From assembly GCA_030681615.1 (NCBI GenBank), contig JAUXSA010000067.1:1-64000 (forward strand): a stretch of DNA of 64,000 bases, given 5' to 3'. A model generated the notes under the pieces. The model did not search any database and had not been told where the DNA came from. It was given only the letters and a program-made list of their open reading frames with translations. A program made the translations under genes and the position numbers. This document shows, piece after piece, positions 9,622 through 18,538 of the stretch (positions are counted from its first letter, which is position 1; every line of letters begins with the position of its first letter). This DNA is from Bacteroidota bacterium. GTDB lineage: Bacteria > Bacteroidota > Bacteroidia > B-17B0 > Aurantibacillaceae.

Positions 9622-11361
9622 GTGAAACACCTGAAGGTAATAAATGCCTATTTTCTTAAATACAAATGGCACTTTTTGTGTGGTCTTTTATTTGTTTCGC
9701 TCTCAACTATATTTAGTACTTACCAGGGGGTTATTGTTAGAAATGGTACCAATAAAATAATTGAGGTATTTAAAAACAATCAAACAGACCAAACCGGTGT
9801 TTTTTTAGGTTATGGTTTCACCATAATTGTTCTTGCGCTTACAAGTGGTTTATTTTTATTCTTAATGCGCCAAACAATTATTGTTATGAGTCGACATATT
9901 GAATACGATCAAAAGAATGAGATCTATAATCATTACCAGATTTTGGATGCCAGTTTCTTTAAACAAAATACTACCGGCGACCTGATGAACAGAATAAGCG
10001 AGGACGTTGGAAAAGTGCGCATGTACAGCGGTCCGGCCATTATGTATCTTGCTAATACTATTGTTACAACTATTACTGTTTTAATTTTTATGCTAAGCGT
10101 AAATGTGAAGTTAACGCTGATCGTTTTTTTACCATTACCACTACTCTCTTACCTTATCTATCGCGTTTCGGATATGATAAATAAACAAAGCGGGAAAGTG
10201 CAAAAAGAACTAGGGAACTTAACCACACAGGCCCAGGAAACTTTTAGCGCTATAAGGGTAATTAAAGCTTACGCAAGAGAAACATTTTTTGTTGAAAAAA
10301 TGCAGGAAAAAAATGAGCTCTATAAAAAAACTGCTTTAAAATTAACAACTATCGAATCATACTTTGGTCCCGCAATGGTATTAATGGTGGGCCTGAGTGT
10401 TTTATTAACTGTTTGGTACGGCGGCAAATTAACCATTCAGGGTAAAATAGAACCGGGCAATATTACAGAGTTTATATTGTACGTTTATAAATTAACCTGG
10501 CCCTTCGCTTCTTTAGGGTGGGTAACATCGTTGATACAGCGTGCTGCGGCGTCGCAGGAACGAATAAACGAATTTTTAGATACAAAACCTTCTATTACAA
10601 ATTCAAACAGTAATACTTATTTAATTAATGGCGAGATAGAATTTAGAAATGTAGATTTTATTTACCCTGAAAATAATATACAGGCCATAAAAAATATTTC
10701 TTTTAAATTAAAACAAGGGCAAGTCCTTGGCATAACAGGTAAAGTAGGAAGCGGAAAATCGAGTATCCTGAATTTAATTACCCGTCAGTATGATGTTACA
10801 AAGGGCGAGATATTAATAGATGGTAAGAACATTAAACAACACAATTTACATTTATTAAGAAAGAACATGGGCGTTGTGCCGCAGGAAGTTTTTTTATTTA
10901 GCGATACCATCTCTAACAATATTTTATTTGGCAGCTCTGATAAGAACACAGGCAAAACAAAAATTGAAGATGCGGCAAAACAAGCGCAGGTGCATGATAA
11001 CATTATGACCTTTCCGGCCAATTATGATACTATTGTTGGTGAGCGTGGTGTTACTTTAAGTGGCGGGCAAAAACAACGCATCTCAATAGCACGCGCATTA
11101 ATAAATAAACCTCAGTTGTTGATCTTTGATGATTGTTTAAGTGCTGTTGATACCGAAACAGAAGAATTGATCTTAAATAATTTAAACAAGGAAATGAAAA
11201 ATAAAACGGCGATCATTGTCAGTCACCGCATTTCGAGTTTAAAAAATGCTGATCTGATACTTTACATGAAAGATGGTGAGATCGTTGAAATGGGAACACA
11301 TGAAGAGCTTTTGGCTTTAAGAAAAAGTTATTTTCAATTATATCAAATGCAAAGCAATTAA
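9622..11361 (+). CDS. ABC transporter, fused permease and ATP-binding (multidrug/lipid exporter type)
   Basis: GKVGSGKSSIL Walker A, LSGGQKQRISIARAL signature, LLIFDDCLSAVD Walker B. Start moved from 9532 to GTG 9622 because the upstream codons overlap two promoters. Confidence 0.88.
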   Translation: MKHLKVINAYFLKYKWHFLCGLLFVSLSTIFSTYQGVIVRNGTNKIIEVFKNNQTDQTGVFLGYGFTIIVLALTSGLFLFLMRQTIIVMSRHIEYDQKNEIYNHYQILDASFFKQNTTGDLMNRISEDVGKVRMYSGPAIMYLANTIVTTITVLIFMLSVNVKLTLIVFLPLPLLSYLIYRVSDMINKQSGKVQKELGNLTTQAQETFSAIRVIKAYARETFFVEKMQEKNELYKKTALKLTTIESYFGPAMVLMVGLSVLLTVWYGGKLTIQGKIEPGNITEFILYVYKLTWPFASLGWVTSLIQRAAASQERINEFLDTKPSITNSNSNTYLINGEIEFRNVDFIYPENNIQAIKNISFKLKQGQVLGITGKVGSGKSSILNLITRQYDVTKGEILIDGKNIKQHNLHLLRKNMGVVPQEVFLFSDTISNNILFGSSDKNTGKTKIEDAAKQAQVHDNIMTFPANYDTIVGERGVTLSGGQKQRISIARALINKPQLLIFDDCLSAVDTETEELILNNLNKEMKNKTAIIVSHRISSLKNADLILYMKDGEIVEMGTHEELLALRKSYFQLYQMQSN

Positions 11362-11386
11362 TTTTTATCTTTATAGAAAGTTTAAA

Positions 11387-11725
11387 ATGAAACTACTTAC
11401 ATTCATACTTCTTCTCTCGCTGTTGTTTGTTTTTTCGTGCAAAAAAAATAACGACACTACGCCTCAGGGTGATAATGAGGTTTGGTTATTATACAAACGT
11501 TTTAACCCTACTTTTATAGACATTAAAAAAGGAACCACTTTGACCTTTATTAATAAAGACAATGCTAACCATTCTATTACCGAAGTTAACAAAGCTTTTT
11601 CGAGTGGAAGAATAGAGACTGGCGATCAATTCGTACAAACCTTTAACGATTCTGCCACTTATGGTATTTATTGCAGTTACCATCCGGATAATTTACAGGA
11701 ACAGATCTCGATAAGCGTTAAGTAA
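11387..11725 (+). CDS. Cupredoxin-like lipoprotein
   Basis: Lipobox-like LLFVFSC; plastocyanin-like NHSITEV...GIYCSYHPDNLQEQISI. Confidence 0.7.
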   Translation: MKLLTFILLLSLLFVFSCKKNNDTTPQGDNEVWLLYKRFNPTFIDIKKGTTLTFINKDNANHSITEVNKAFSSGRIETGDQFVQTFNDSATYGIYCSYHPDNLQEQISISVK

Positions 11726-11729
11726 TTAT

Positions 11730-12932
11730 TTACTCTTTTACTAAACGTTTTGTTATGAAACTATTATTTCCACTTATTTTAAGGATGTAAATTCCTTTAG
11801 GCAGATCGGATAATTCCATTTTCAATTTATTTCCTTCAATACTATTTTTAGCTTCAATCTTTTGACCAACAATAGAAAATAAATCTATTTTAAATTCAAA
11901 ATCATATACCGCATCAATATATATGTTGTCCGTTACTGGATTTGGATAAATATTTATGCCTCCTATCCTGTCATCTTCATTGATATTTGTTGGAACACAG
12001 CCAAGAACACCTAATTGTTGTTTAGCAAATATAACCTGAGATAAATTCAAACTATCCATAAAACGGGTTCCTTCTGTACAAATACCTTTTAAATTATAAT
12101 CTAAAAAAGGATTTACAAAATTCATGTACAATTTTAATGCTGTTGTATTAGTTACAGTACTCGGGCAATTACTGGTATTTTGACCAAACGTGCAGTTAAA
12201 ATTTCCTCCATTACCGAAATCGCAGTGCGTTAAATTTTTAATAATAATCTCGAATTTTTTTGTTGAAGCTGTGCTATCCCACATTTTATTTTGATTGGTT
12301 GCCGCTGGCGCCACACAATCATTCTGACCGCCTATAATTAATGTTGGCACAACCACTTGTTTTGCAGCCTGACTGGATGCCGGATTAGTTTGCGCAGCTG
12401 CAAAATTAAATAAGCAGGTTACACTTGGGTTATTTTTTGCTGCTAAAAAAGAAGAGCCGCCTCCCATAGAATGCCCGGCTAATGCAAGTTTTGGAATGAC
12501 CTTTCCAGTAAAAATCGGCGCTAAAGTGTTGGTAGAATTTAAAAGCATTACTTTATTACCAACTAAAGCCAGATCTAAACCAAACTCAGAATGGCTTGGA
12601 CTAAAGCCACCTTCGGTTCTTGGCAAAGCAACTATATAGCCACGTTTAGAAAGTTCGGAGTAAATATTATCGTAACTGTTCCAATCCATTACAAAGCCAT
12701 GTCCTATTACAACCACAGGAAATGAACCTGTTGCCACAGCTACATTTGATCCCGCAACTGTAGCCGGATAATAGATCTCTGTTTGAATCTGTCTTCCAGG
12801 GCCACCACCACTGCCAAAACCTCCGGTTCTTGCAGGGTCATTAAAAGTAACTGTTAAAGTTCCTGTTTGAAAAGTTTGACTACTTAAAAGTGTAGTGAAA
12901 AATAAAAGGCCAAGTAAAATTATTTTTTTCAT
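11730..12932 (-). CDS. Secreted alpha/beta hydrolase with T9SS type-A C-terminal sorting domain
   Basis: GHSMGGGSS nucleophile elbow; IYPNPVTDNIYID...LPKGIYILKI C-terminus; signal peptide from ATG 12932. Confidence 0.85.
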   Translation of the reverse strand: MKKIILLGLLFFTTLLSSQTFQTGTLTVTFNDPARTGGFGSGGGPGRQIQTEIYYPATVAGSNVAVATGSFPVVVIGHGFVMDWNSYDNIYSELSKRGYIVALPRTEGGFSPSHSEFGLDLALVGNKVMLLNSTNTLAPIFTGKVIPKLALAGHSMGGGSSFLAAKNNPSVTCLFNFAAAQTNPASSQAAKQVVVPTLIIGGQNDCVAPAATNQNKMWDSTASTKKFEIIIKNLTHCDFGNGGNFNCTFGQNTSNCPSTVTNTTALKLYMNFVNPFLDYNLKGICTEGTRFMDSLNLSQVIFAKQQLGVLGCVPTNINEDDRIGGINIYPNPVTDNIYIDAVYDFEFKIDLFSIVGQKIEAKNSIEGNKLKMELSDLPKGIYILKISGNNSFITKRLVKE

Positions 12933-13037
12933 ACTATTTTCTTGTAAAAATAATCTCAAAAATAGATTAGAAAAATAAAAAGGGAACTACGGTAAATTAC
13001 ATTTTCTAAATCAATGTAATTTAATGATAAGTGGAAA

Positions 13038-13601
13038 TTAAAGAAATTTTTCGATGGCCTTTGGTAAATGTTCAAACTCCAAAGCCTGGATCTTTTTTGC
13101 TAGTGACTCCGGCGTTTCGTTCGCATCTATTGTACATTTTGCCTGCAGGATTATTTCGCCTTTATCATATTCCTCATTCGCAAAATGAACAGTAATGCCG
13201 CTTTCTTTATCCTTATTCGCAATAACAGCCTTATGTACATTAATTCCATACATACCTTTACCACCGTAATTTGGAAGTAAGGCCGGGTGAAGGTTAACGA
13301 TCTTGTTGGGGAACGCTTTGATAAAGGCCTCTGGGATCTTAATTAAAAAACCAGCTAAAATAATAAGGTCTATTTTTTCAACTTTTAAGAACTCAATAAA
13401 TTTATCAGTATAATTCTCTAATGCTGCCTTGCTTATTATCTGCACATTTTTTTTGTGTTTTTCGGCACGGGCAATTATCCCCGCATCATCCCGGTTGGTA
13501 ACTACCAATTTTATTTTTATGCGCGGGTCGTTTGCAAAATAAGTGAATAAATTCTCGGCATTTGTACCTTCTCCACTCGCAAATATGGCTGCATTGATCA
13601 T
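13038..13601 (-). CDS. purN: Phosphoribosylglycinamide formyltransferase
   Basis: INAAIFASGEGTNAENL, LAGFLIKIP, VNLHPALLP. Start set to ATG 13601. Confidence 0.92.
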   Translation of the reverse strand: MINAAIFASGEGTNAENLFTYFANDPRIKIKLVVTNRDDAGIIARAEKHKKNVQIISKAALENYTDKFIEFLKVEKIDLIILAGFLIKIPEAFIKAFPNKIVNLHPALLPNYGGKGMYGINVHKAVIANKDKESGITVHFANEEYDKGEIILQAKCTIDANETPESLAKKIQALEFEHLPKAIEKFL

Positions 13602-13606
13602 TGGCA

Positions 13607-13614
13607 CAAAATTA
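13607..13614 (-). promoter_or_regulatory. TAATTTTG -7-like box ending 5 nt before the purN ATG
   Basis: Reverse complement reads ctttgtTAATTTTGtgccaATG. Confidence 0.5.
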
Positions 13615-13703
13615 ACAAAGATTTGCGATTTAATATTTACAATTATCAGCTGTAAATAAAAAATTGTCATTAATCCATCTTTATATTCTTATTTTTACAC
13701 TTT

Positions 13704-14558
13704 ATGATTTTAACCTACATAAATTGGAATCCCGCACCTGAGATCTTTACAATTCCAGGTATTGATTGGCCCGTGCGTTGGTACGGACTCATGTGGGCAC
13801 TGGCTTTTATTGCCAGCCACTTTTTTATGAATCGAATCTTTAAGACCGAGAAGCGTGCTGAAAAAGCATTAGACACATTAACCCTTTATATAATTTTAGG
13901 AACTGTTTTAGGAGCAAGATTAGGACATTGTTTGTTTTATGGTCCCTGGTTTGACGAGACGCTTGCTAATGGCGCTGTTATTGAAGGTTATTTATCGCAT
14001 CCATTAAACATCTTAAAAATTTATGAAGGTGGTTTAGCCAGTCACGGTGGCGCTTTAGGTATTTTAACTGCTATGGTATTATATTGCCGTAAAGAAAAAG
14101 AAAACTGGCTCTGGTTATTTGACCGTTTGGTAGTAGTTGTGCCTTTAGCAGCTATGTGTATTCGTTTAGGTAATTTAATTAATAGCGAAATTATTGGAAA
14201 AGTAACCGATGTACCATGGGCCTTTATTTTTGTACAGGAAGATAACTTACCTCGTCATCCTGCTCAATTATATGAAGCAATTTTTTGTTTCTTCTTATTT
14301 ATTTTAATGTACTGGCTTTGGAAAAACAAACGCGATAAAGTTGGCCCAGGTTTTATGTTTGGTTTAATGTGCGTGTTACTTTTTACCGAACGTTTTTTTG
14401 ATGAATTTTTAAAAGAGAACCAGGTTGATTTTGAGAATAATAACCTGTTAAATCAAGGTCAGGTACTTAGTATTCCATTTGTTTTAATTGGTGCTTTTAT
14501 GATCTGGCGTTCGTTTAAATTAACGCCGGGCGCTTATCGTAAAGAAGAAGCTGAATAG
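13704..14558 (+). CDS. lgt: Prolipoprotein diacylglyceryl transferase
   Basis: GARLGHCLFYGPWF, YEGGLASHGGALG, RLGNLINSEIIG, RHPAQLYEA. Confidence 0.95.
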   Translation: MILTYINWNPAPEIFTIPGIDWPVRWYGLMWALAFIASHFFMNRIFKTEKRAEKALDTLTLYIILGTVLGARLGHCLFYGPWFDETLANGAVIEGYLSHPLNILKIYEGGLASHGGALGILTAMVLYCRKEKENWLWLFDRLVVVVPLAAMCIRLGNLINSEIIGKVTDVPWAFIFVQEDNLPRHPAQLYEAIFCFFLFILMYWLWKNKRDKVGPGFMFGLMCVLLFTERFFDEFLKENQVDFENNNLLNQGQVLSIPFVLIGAFMIWRSFKLTPGAYRKEEAE

Positions 14559-14563
14559 ACTTT

Positions 14564-14791
14564 ATGAAAGTAATTTCTTCAATGGAAAAAAAATCAAAAA
14601 AATTTTGTTGTAAAATGATGTCATCTCAATTTGATAAAAAATGTGACATACATGATTCTATATATGATTGCCCAGATGTGCTTTTAGACGTTAATAAAAC
14701 TAAAACAGAGTACAGAATTCTAATCCATGACGGTGGCACCTCAGGTATTGTAATTAAATACTGCCCGTGGTGTGGTAAAAAAATAAAATAG
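14564..14791 (+). CDS. Small cysteine-rich protein, CPWCGKKIK C-terminus (DUF6980-like, from memory)
   Basis: FCCKMM...CDIHDS..DCPD...IHDGGTSGIVIKYCPWCGKKIK; likely zinc-binding. Confidence 0.55.
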   Translation: MKVISSMEKKSKKFCCKMMSSQFDKKCDIHDSIYDCPDVLLDVNKTKTEYRILIHDGGTSGIVIKYCPWCGKKIK

Positions 14792-14793
14792 AT

Positions 14794-16059
14794 TTACATT
14801 CTAATGGTTTGTTTCCTATCCGGACCAACAGATACAATGGTGATCTTAGTATCAACTGCTTTTTCAATAAAACGCACATACTCCATTAATTCTTCTGGAA
14901 GATCGTTCTTATTTTCAATTGCAGTAAGATCTTTGTTCCATCCTTTTAAAGGTGTTGTAATTGGCTTAAGATAATTAGGGTCGATGTTGTATGGCAGATA
15001 ATCAATTACCTGTCCATTATAATTATAATGCGTGCAAACTTCAATGGTTTCAAACTCGCTTAAAATATCGGCTTTCATCATCATTAATTCAGTAACACCA
15101 TTTACCATTACAGCATATTTTAAAGCAGGAATGTCTAACCAACCTGTGCGGCGTGGCCTTCCGGTAGTACTTCCAAACTCACGACCTATTTGGCGAATTT
15201 TTTCACCAACCTCATCTTCCAATTCTGTAGGAAAAGGTCCGCTGCCAACGCGTGTGCAATAAGCTTTAAAAATTCCAATAACATTACCAATTTTATTTGG
15301 TGCAATTCCTAAACCATTACAGGCGCCTGCGCAAATTGTATTGCTACTTGTTACAAAAGGATACGATCCAAAATCAATGTCTAATAAACTTCCTTGTGCA
15401 CCTTCTGCTAAAACACGTTTTCCTGAAACCATGGCAGTATTTAAATAATGTTCAGTCTCAACAAACTGCAATTCTTTTAATGATTCAATGGCTTCAAACC
15501 ACGCTGGCTCTAACTCAGCTAAATTGTATTCAAAATTATAGAACGATAATAATTGTTTGTGCTTTTCAACTAGTGTGTTATATTTTTCTCTGAACTCATT
15601 TGTTTCAATATCTCCAATGAGTAAACCATTTCTTCCGGTCTTGTCCATATAAGTTGGCCCAATACCTTTTAAAGTAGAACCAATTTTATTTTTTCCTTTG
15701 GCGGCTTCGCTCGCAGCATCAATTAAACGGTGCGTAGGTAAAATTAAATGCGCACGTTTACTGATCAATAATTTTGCTTTTACATCAACACCTAATTTTG
15801 ATAAGGCATCAATTTCTTTTTTAAAGATGACAGGATCTATTACAACCCCATTACCAACTATATTAATAGCAGTAGGATGAAATATCCCACTGGGGATAGT
15901 ATGCAACACATGCTTAATTCCGTTAAACTCTAAGGTGTGTCCTGCATTTGGCCCACCCTGGAAACGGGCAATAATATCATAATCAGGAGTTAAAACATCA
16001 ACAATTTTACCTTTTCCTTCATCACCCCATTGTAATCCTAAAAGTACGTCTGCTTTCAT
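14794..16059 (-). CDS. purA: Adenylosuccinate synthetase
   Basis: QWGDEGKGKIVD, GGPNAGHTL, STTGRPRRTGWLD. Start set to ATG 16059. Confidence 0.95.
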   Translation of the reverse strand: MKADVLLGLQWGDEGKGKIVDVLTPDYDIIARFQGGPNAGHTLEFNGIKHVLHTIPSGIFHPTAINIVGNGVVIDPVIFKKEIDALSKLGVDVKAKLLISKRAHLILPTHRLIDAASEAAKGKNKIGSTLKGIGPTYMDKTGRNGLLIGDIETNEFREKYNTLVEKHKQLLSFYNFEYNLAELEPAWFEAIESLKELQFVETEHYLNTAMVSGKRVLAEGAQGSLLDIDFGSYPFVTSSNTICAGACNGLGIAPNKIGNVIGIFKAYCTRVGSGPFPTELEDEVGEKIRQIGREFGSTTGRPRRTGWLDIPALKYAVMVNGVTELMMMKADILSEFETIEVCTHYNYNGQVIDYLPYNIDPNYLKPITTPLKGWNKDLTAIENKNDLPEELMEYVRFIEKAVDTKITIVSVGPDRKQTIRM

Positions 16060-16077
16060 AGTATCTTTATTAAAGGG

Positions 16078-16085
16078 CAAATTTA
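16078..16085 (-). promoter_or_regulatory. TAAATTTG -7-like box upstream of purA
   Basis: Consensus match 18 nt upstream of ATG 16059. Confidence 0.45.
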
Positions 16086-16203
16086 AATTAAAAGCAAAAG
16101 TGAACCACCCTTTTTAATAACTTTTTAAAAGTAAAAAAATGAGTCTATTAGTCGGATTCATGTAGAATGTTGGTTTTTTTACAAAAAAGAAATTTGTAAA
16201 TTT

Positions 16204-16926
16204 ATGGCAATGCAAAAAATAACCATAGCTATAGACGGATACAGCAGTTGTGGAAAAAGCACACTAGCCAAAGCTTTGGCTCACAAACTCGGTTATAATT
16301 ATATTGATACCGGTGCTATGTACCGTGCAGTTACTTTATATGCCCTGGAAAATAAGATCATAAATGATAATGACGAAATTAACGTCAATGCCCTCATAAA
16401 AAGCCTTCCAAAAATAGAAGTGGAATTTGAACTGAATCCTAAGACACATAATTCGGATGTGCTTTTAAATGGTGTGGATGTGGAGCGTGAGATAAGAACA
16501 ATGAAAGTGAGCGGTCTTGTAAGTAAAGTGAGCGCGATCAAAGAAGTACGCGAAAAAATGGTAGCGTTGCAGCGTGTTATGGGCAAAAAGAAAGCAGTGG
16601 TAATGGATGGGCGCGATATTGGAACACATGTTTTTCCGAAGGCAGAATTAAAATTATTTATGATCGCCGATCCGGATGTACGTGCCAAAAGAAGACAAGA
16701 TGAGTTTAGCAGTAAGGGCCAGTATTTTACTATTGAAGAAGTGGAGATGAGCTTATTAAAACGTGATATGGCAGATATCAGTCGTGAAGAAAGTCCTTTA
16801 ACACAAGCAGATGACGCAGTGATACTTGATAATAGCGACCTTAGCAGGGAAGAACAATTAGAATTCGTTTTAAAATTAATTGCCGATCTTCAGTTCATTT
16901 CGAGGGACGAACAAGCGCACCACTAA
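16204..16926 (+). CDS. cmk: Cytidylate kinase
   Basis: ITIAIDGYSSCGKSTLAKALA, YIDTGAMYRAVT, MDGRDIGTHVFP. Confidence 0.94.
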   Translation: MAMQKITIAIDGYSSCGKSTLAKALAHKLGYNYIDTGAMYRAVTLYALENKIINDNDEINVNALIKSLPKIEVEFELNPKTHNSDVLLNGVDVEREIRTMKVSGLVSKVSAIKEVREKMVALQRVMGKKKAVVMDGRDIGTHVFPKAELKLFMIADPDVRAKRRQDEFSSKGQYFTIEEVEMSLLKRDMADISREESPLTQADDAVILDNSDLSREEQLEFVLKLIADLQFISRDEQAHH

Positions 16927-16946
16927 TTCCCCGTTTTAAATTTAAA

Positions 16947-17040
16947 CCACATAGAAACATAGTTTTCATTTTTCTATTTCACACAAAAATAAGGAACACA
17001 AAGTTTTCATCTTTACCTATGTGCTTAAGTGATTAAAAAA
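16947..17040. repeat. Intergenic imperfect palindrome (cacatag ... ctatgtg)
   Basis: Inverted arms at 16948-16954 and 17017-17023 in a noncoding gap. Confidence 0.4.
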
Positions 17041-17041
17041 T

Positions 17042-17419
17042 CTACTGCAATACAATTGTTTCTTTTAACAGGAAAAATGTTGACACTAAACACATGTTGT
17101 GTATCAATTGATCAAAACCTATCATTACAAAAAAGAAACGCATATTCTTTTCTTCCCAAAATCGCGATGTTACTTTTGAAGTAAAAAAATCAGTTATAAA
17201 ATGTAATGCAACATTTATACTCCACCAATAAAAAGCAAAAAGAATATTTCCATACGTAATTGCTAAAACAGCAAACGTAAGAAGGGAAACAGATGCGTAA
17301 ACACCAACATGGATACTTAACCATTTTAAACTTTTACTTTTACCTGTTGCCATTTTAGAAGATTGAAAAACAAAATCTGCTAAAAAATGAACAACAAATA
17401 TTATTAAAAGTGTCATCAT
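17042..17419 (-). CDS. DUF3307-like integral membrane protein
   Basis: HFLADFVFQSSKMATGKS...WLSIHV..., NVALHFITDF, GFDQLIHN. Confidence 0.75.
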   Translation of the reverse strand: MMTLLIIFVVHFLADFVFQSSKMATGKSKSLKWLSIHVGVYASVSLLTFAVLAITYGNILFAFYWWSINVALHFITDFFTSKVTSRFWEEKNMRFFFVMIGFDQLIHNMCLVSTFFLLKETIVLQ

Positions 17420-18228
17420 TAAACTGCTACATTATTTTCACGCAAGGCGTCGTTCAAAGAAGTTTTAAGATCGGTGCTTTCTTTACGTTTACCAATTATT
17501 AAGGCGCATGGCACCTGGTAGTCGCCTGCAGGAAAAGTCTTGGTATAACTTCCTGGAATAACAACGCTTCTTTCTGGAACATAACCTTTTGTTTCAACAG
17601 GTTTGTTTCCTGTAACATCAATTATTTTTGTAGACATTGTAAGAACTACATTAGCGCCCAACACTGCTTCCTTACCTACCCTCACACCTTCAACTACAAT
17701 ACAGCGTGACCCAACAAAGCAATTATCCTCTATAATAACCGGCGCAGCCTGCACAGGCTCTAACACACCACCAATACCAACACCGCCACTTAAATGCACG
17801 TTTTTTCCTATTTGCGCGCAACTACCCACAGTAGCCCAGGTATCAACCATGGTGCCGCTATCAACATAGGCGCCAATATTTACATAACTTGGCATCATAA
17901 TTACTCCGCTGGCTAAGAACGACCCATAGCGGGCAACAGCAGGTGGCACAACGCGCACTCCTAACTGCTCATAGTTAGTTTTTAAAGACATTTTATCGTG
18001 AAATTCGAAGGGACCAACCTCCATGGTGGCCATTTTACGCGTTGGAAAATACATGATCACAGCTTTTTTTACCCAGTCGTTCACCTGCCAGTTCCCGTCT
18101 TTTAAAGGCTCTGCAACACGCAAGGTGCCTTGATCCAATAATTCAATTACTTCGTTAATGGTAGTTAAAGTTGTTTTTTCCTTTAGTAGTTCCCGGTTCA
18201 GCCATGCGGCTTCTATTATGTCTTGCAT
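17419..18228 (-). CDS. dapD: 2,3,4,5-tetrahydropyridine-2,6-dicarboxylate N-succinyltransferase
   Basis: PPAVARYGSFLASGVIMMPSYVNIGAYVDSGTMVDTWATVGSCAQIG left-handed beta-helix. Confidence 0.94.
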   Translation of the reverse strand: MQDIIEAAWLNRELLKEKTTLTTINEVIELLDQGTLRVAEPLKDGNWQVNDWVKKAVIMYFPTRKMATMEVGPFEFHDKMSLKTNYEQLGVRVVPPAVARYGSFLASGVIMMPSYVNIGAYVDSGTMVDTWATVGSCAQIGKNVHLSGGVGIGGVLEPVQAAPVIIEDNCFVGSRCIVVEGVRVGKEAVLGANVVLTMSTKIIDVTGNKPVETKGYVPERSVVIPGSYTKTFPAGDYQVPCALIIGKRKESTDLKTSLNDALRENNVAV

Positions 18229-18247
18229 AGGTCTTTTAAATAAATCC

Positions 18248-18279
18248 TTTGCAAGGTATTAAAAAAATGTATATTTTTG
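18248..18279 (+). promoter_or_regulatory. tRNA-Arg promoter: TTTG (18248-18251), 20 nt, TATTTTTG (18272-18279)
   Basis: Consensus match 14 nt upstream of the tRNA. Confidence 0.6.
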
Positions 18280-18293
18280 CAGACGAATTTTAC

Positions 18294-18367
18294 GGTTATG
18301 TAGCTCAACTGGATAGAGCACCTCACTACGGATGAGGAGGTTTGGGGTTCGACTCCCTACATGACCA
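18294..18367 (+). tRNA. tRNA-Arg, anticodon ACG; 3' CCA not encoded
   Basis: Cloverleaf folded by hand: acceptor ggttatg/catgacc, anticodon stem cctca/tgagg with loop ctACGga, T arm tgggg-ttcgact-cccta, discriminator A. Confidence 0.95.
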
Positions 18368-18379
18368 CATTCAAGAATC

Positions 18380-18414
18380 AAAAAAGCCCTTTCATCTTTA
18401 TGAAAGGGCTTTTT
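18380..18414 (+). terminator. Intrinsic terminator of the tRNA
   Basis: aaaagccctttca-tcttta-tgaaagggctttt hairpin with T tract. Confidence 0.8.
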
Positions 18415-18474
18415 GTTATCGCAGGAGTGGGCTATATGGGAACTTTGCCGAAGGTAAAACTCCCTCGAACACAG

Positions 18475-18510
18475 AAAAAGCCTTTTCGATTAATTTCGGA
18501 AAGGCTTTTG
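18475..18510 (-). terminator. Hairpin terminator, probably for the minus-strand surface-protein operon
   Basis: aaaagccttttcg ... cggaaaggctttt; symmetric A/T tracts. Confidence 0.65.
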
Positions 18511-18538
18511 TTATTTTCAGGATCCTATAATATAATAA

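Noticed and set aside
15297-15593. Plus-strand ORF opposite purA
   Set aside because: Antisense to a highly conserved enzyme gene; no recognisable motifs.
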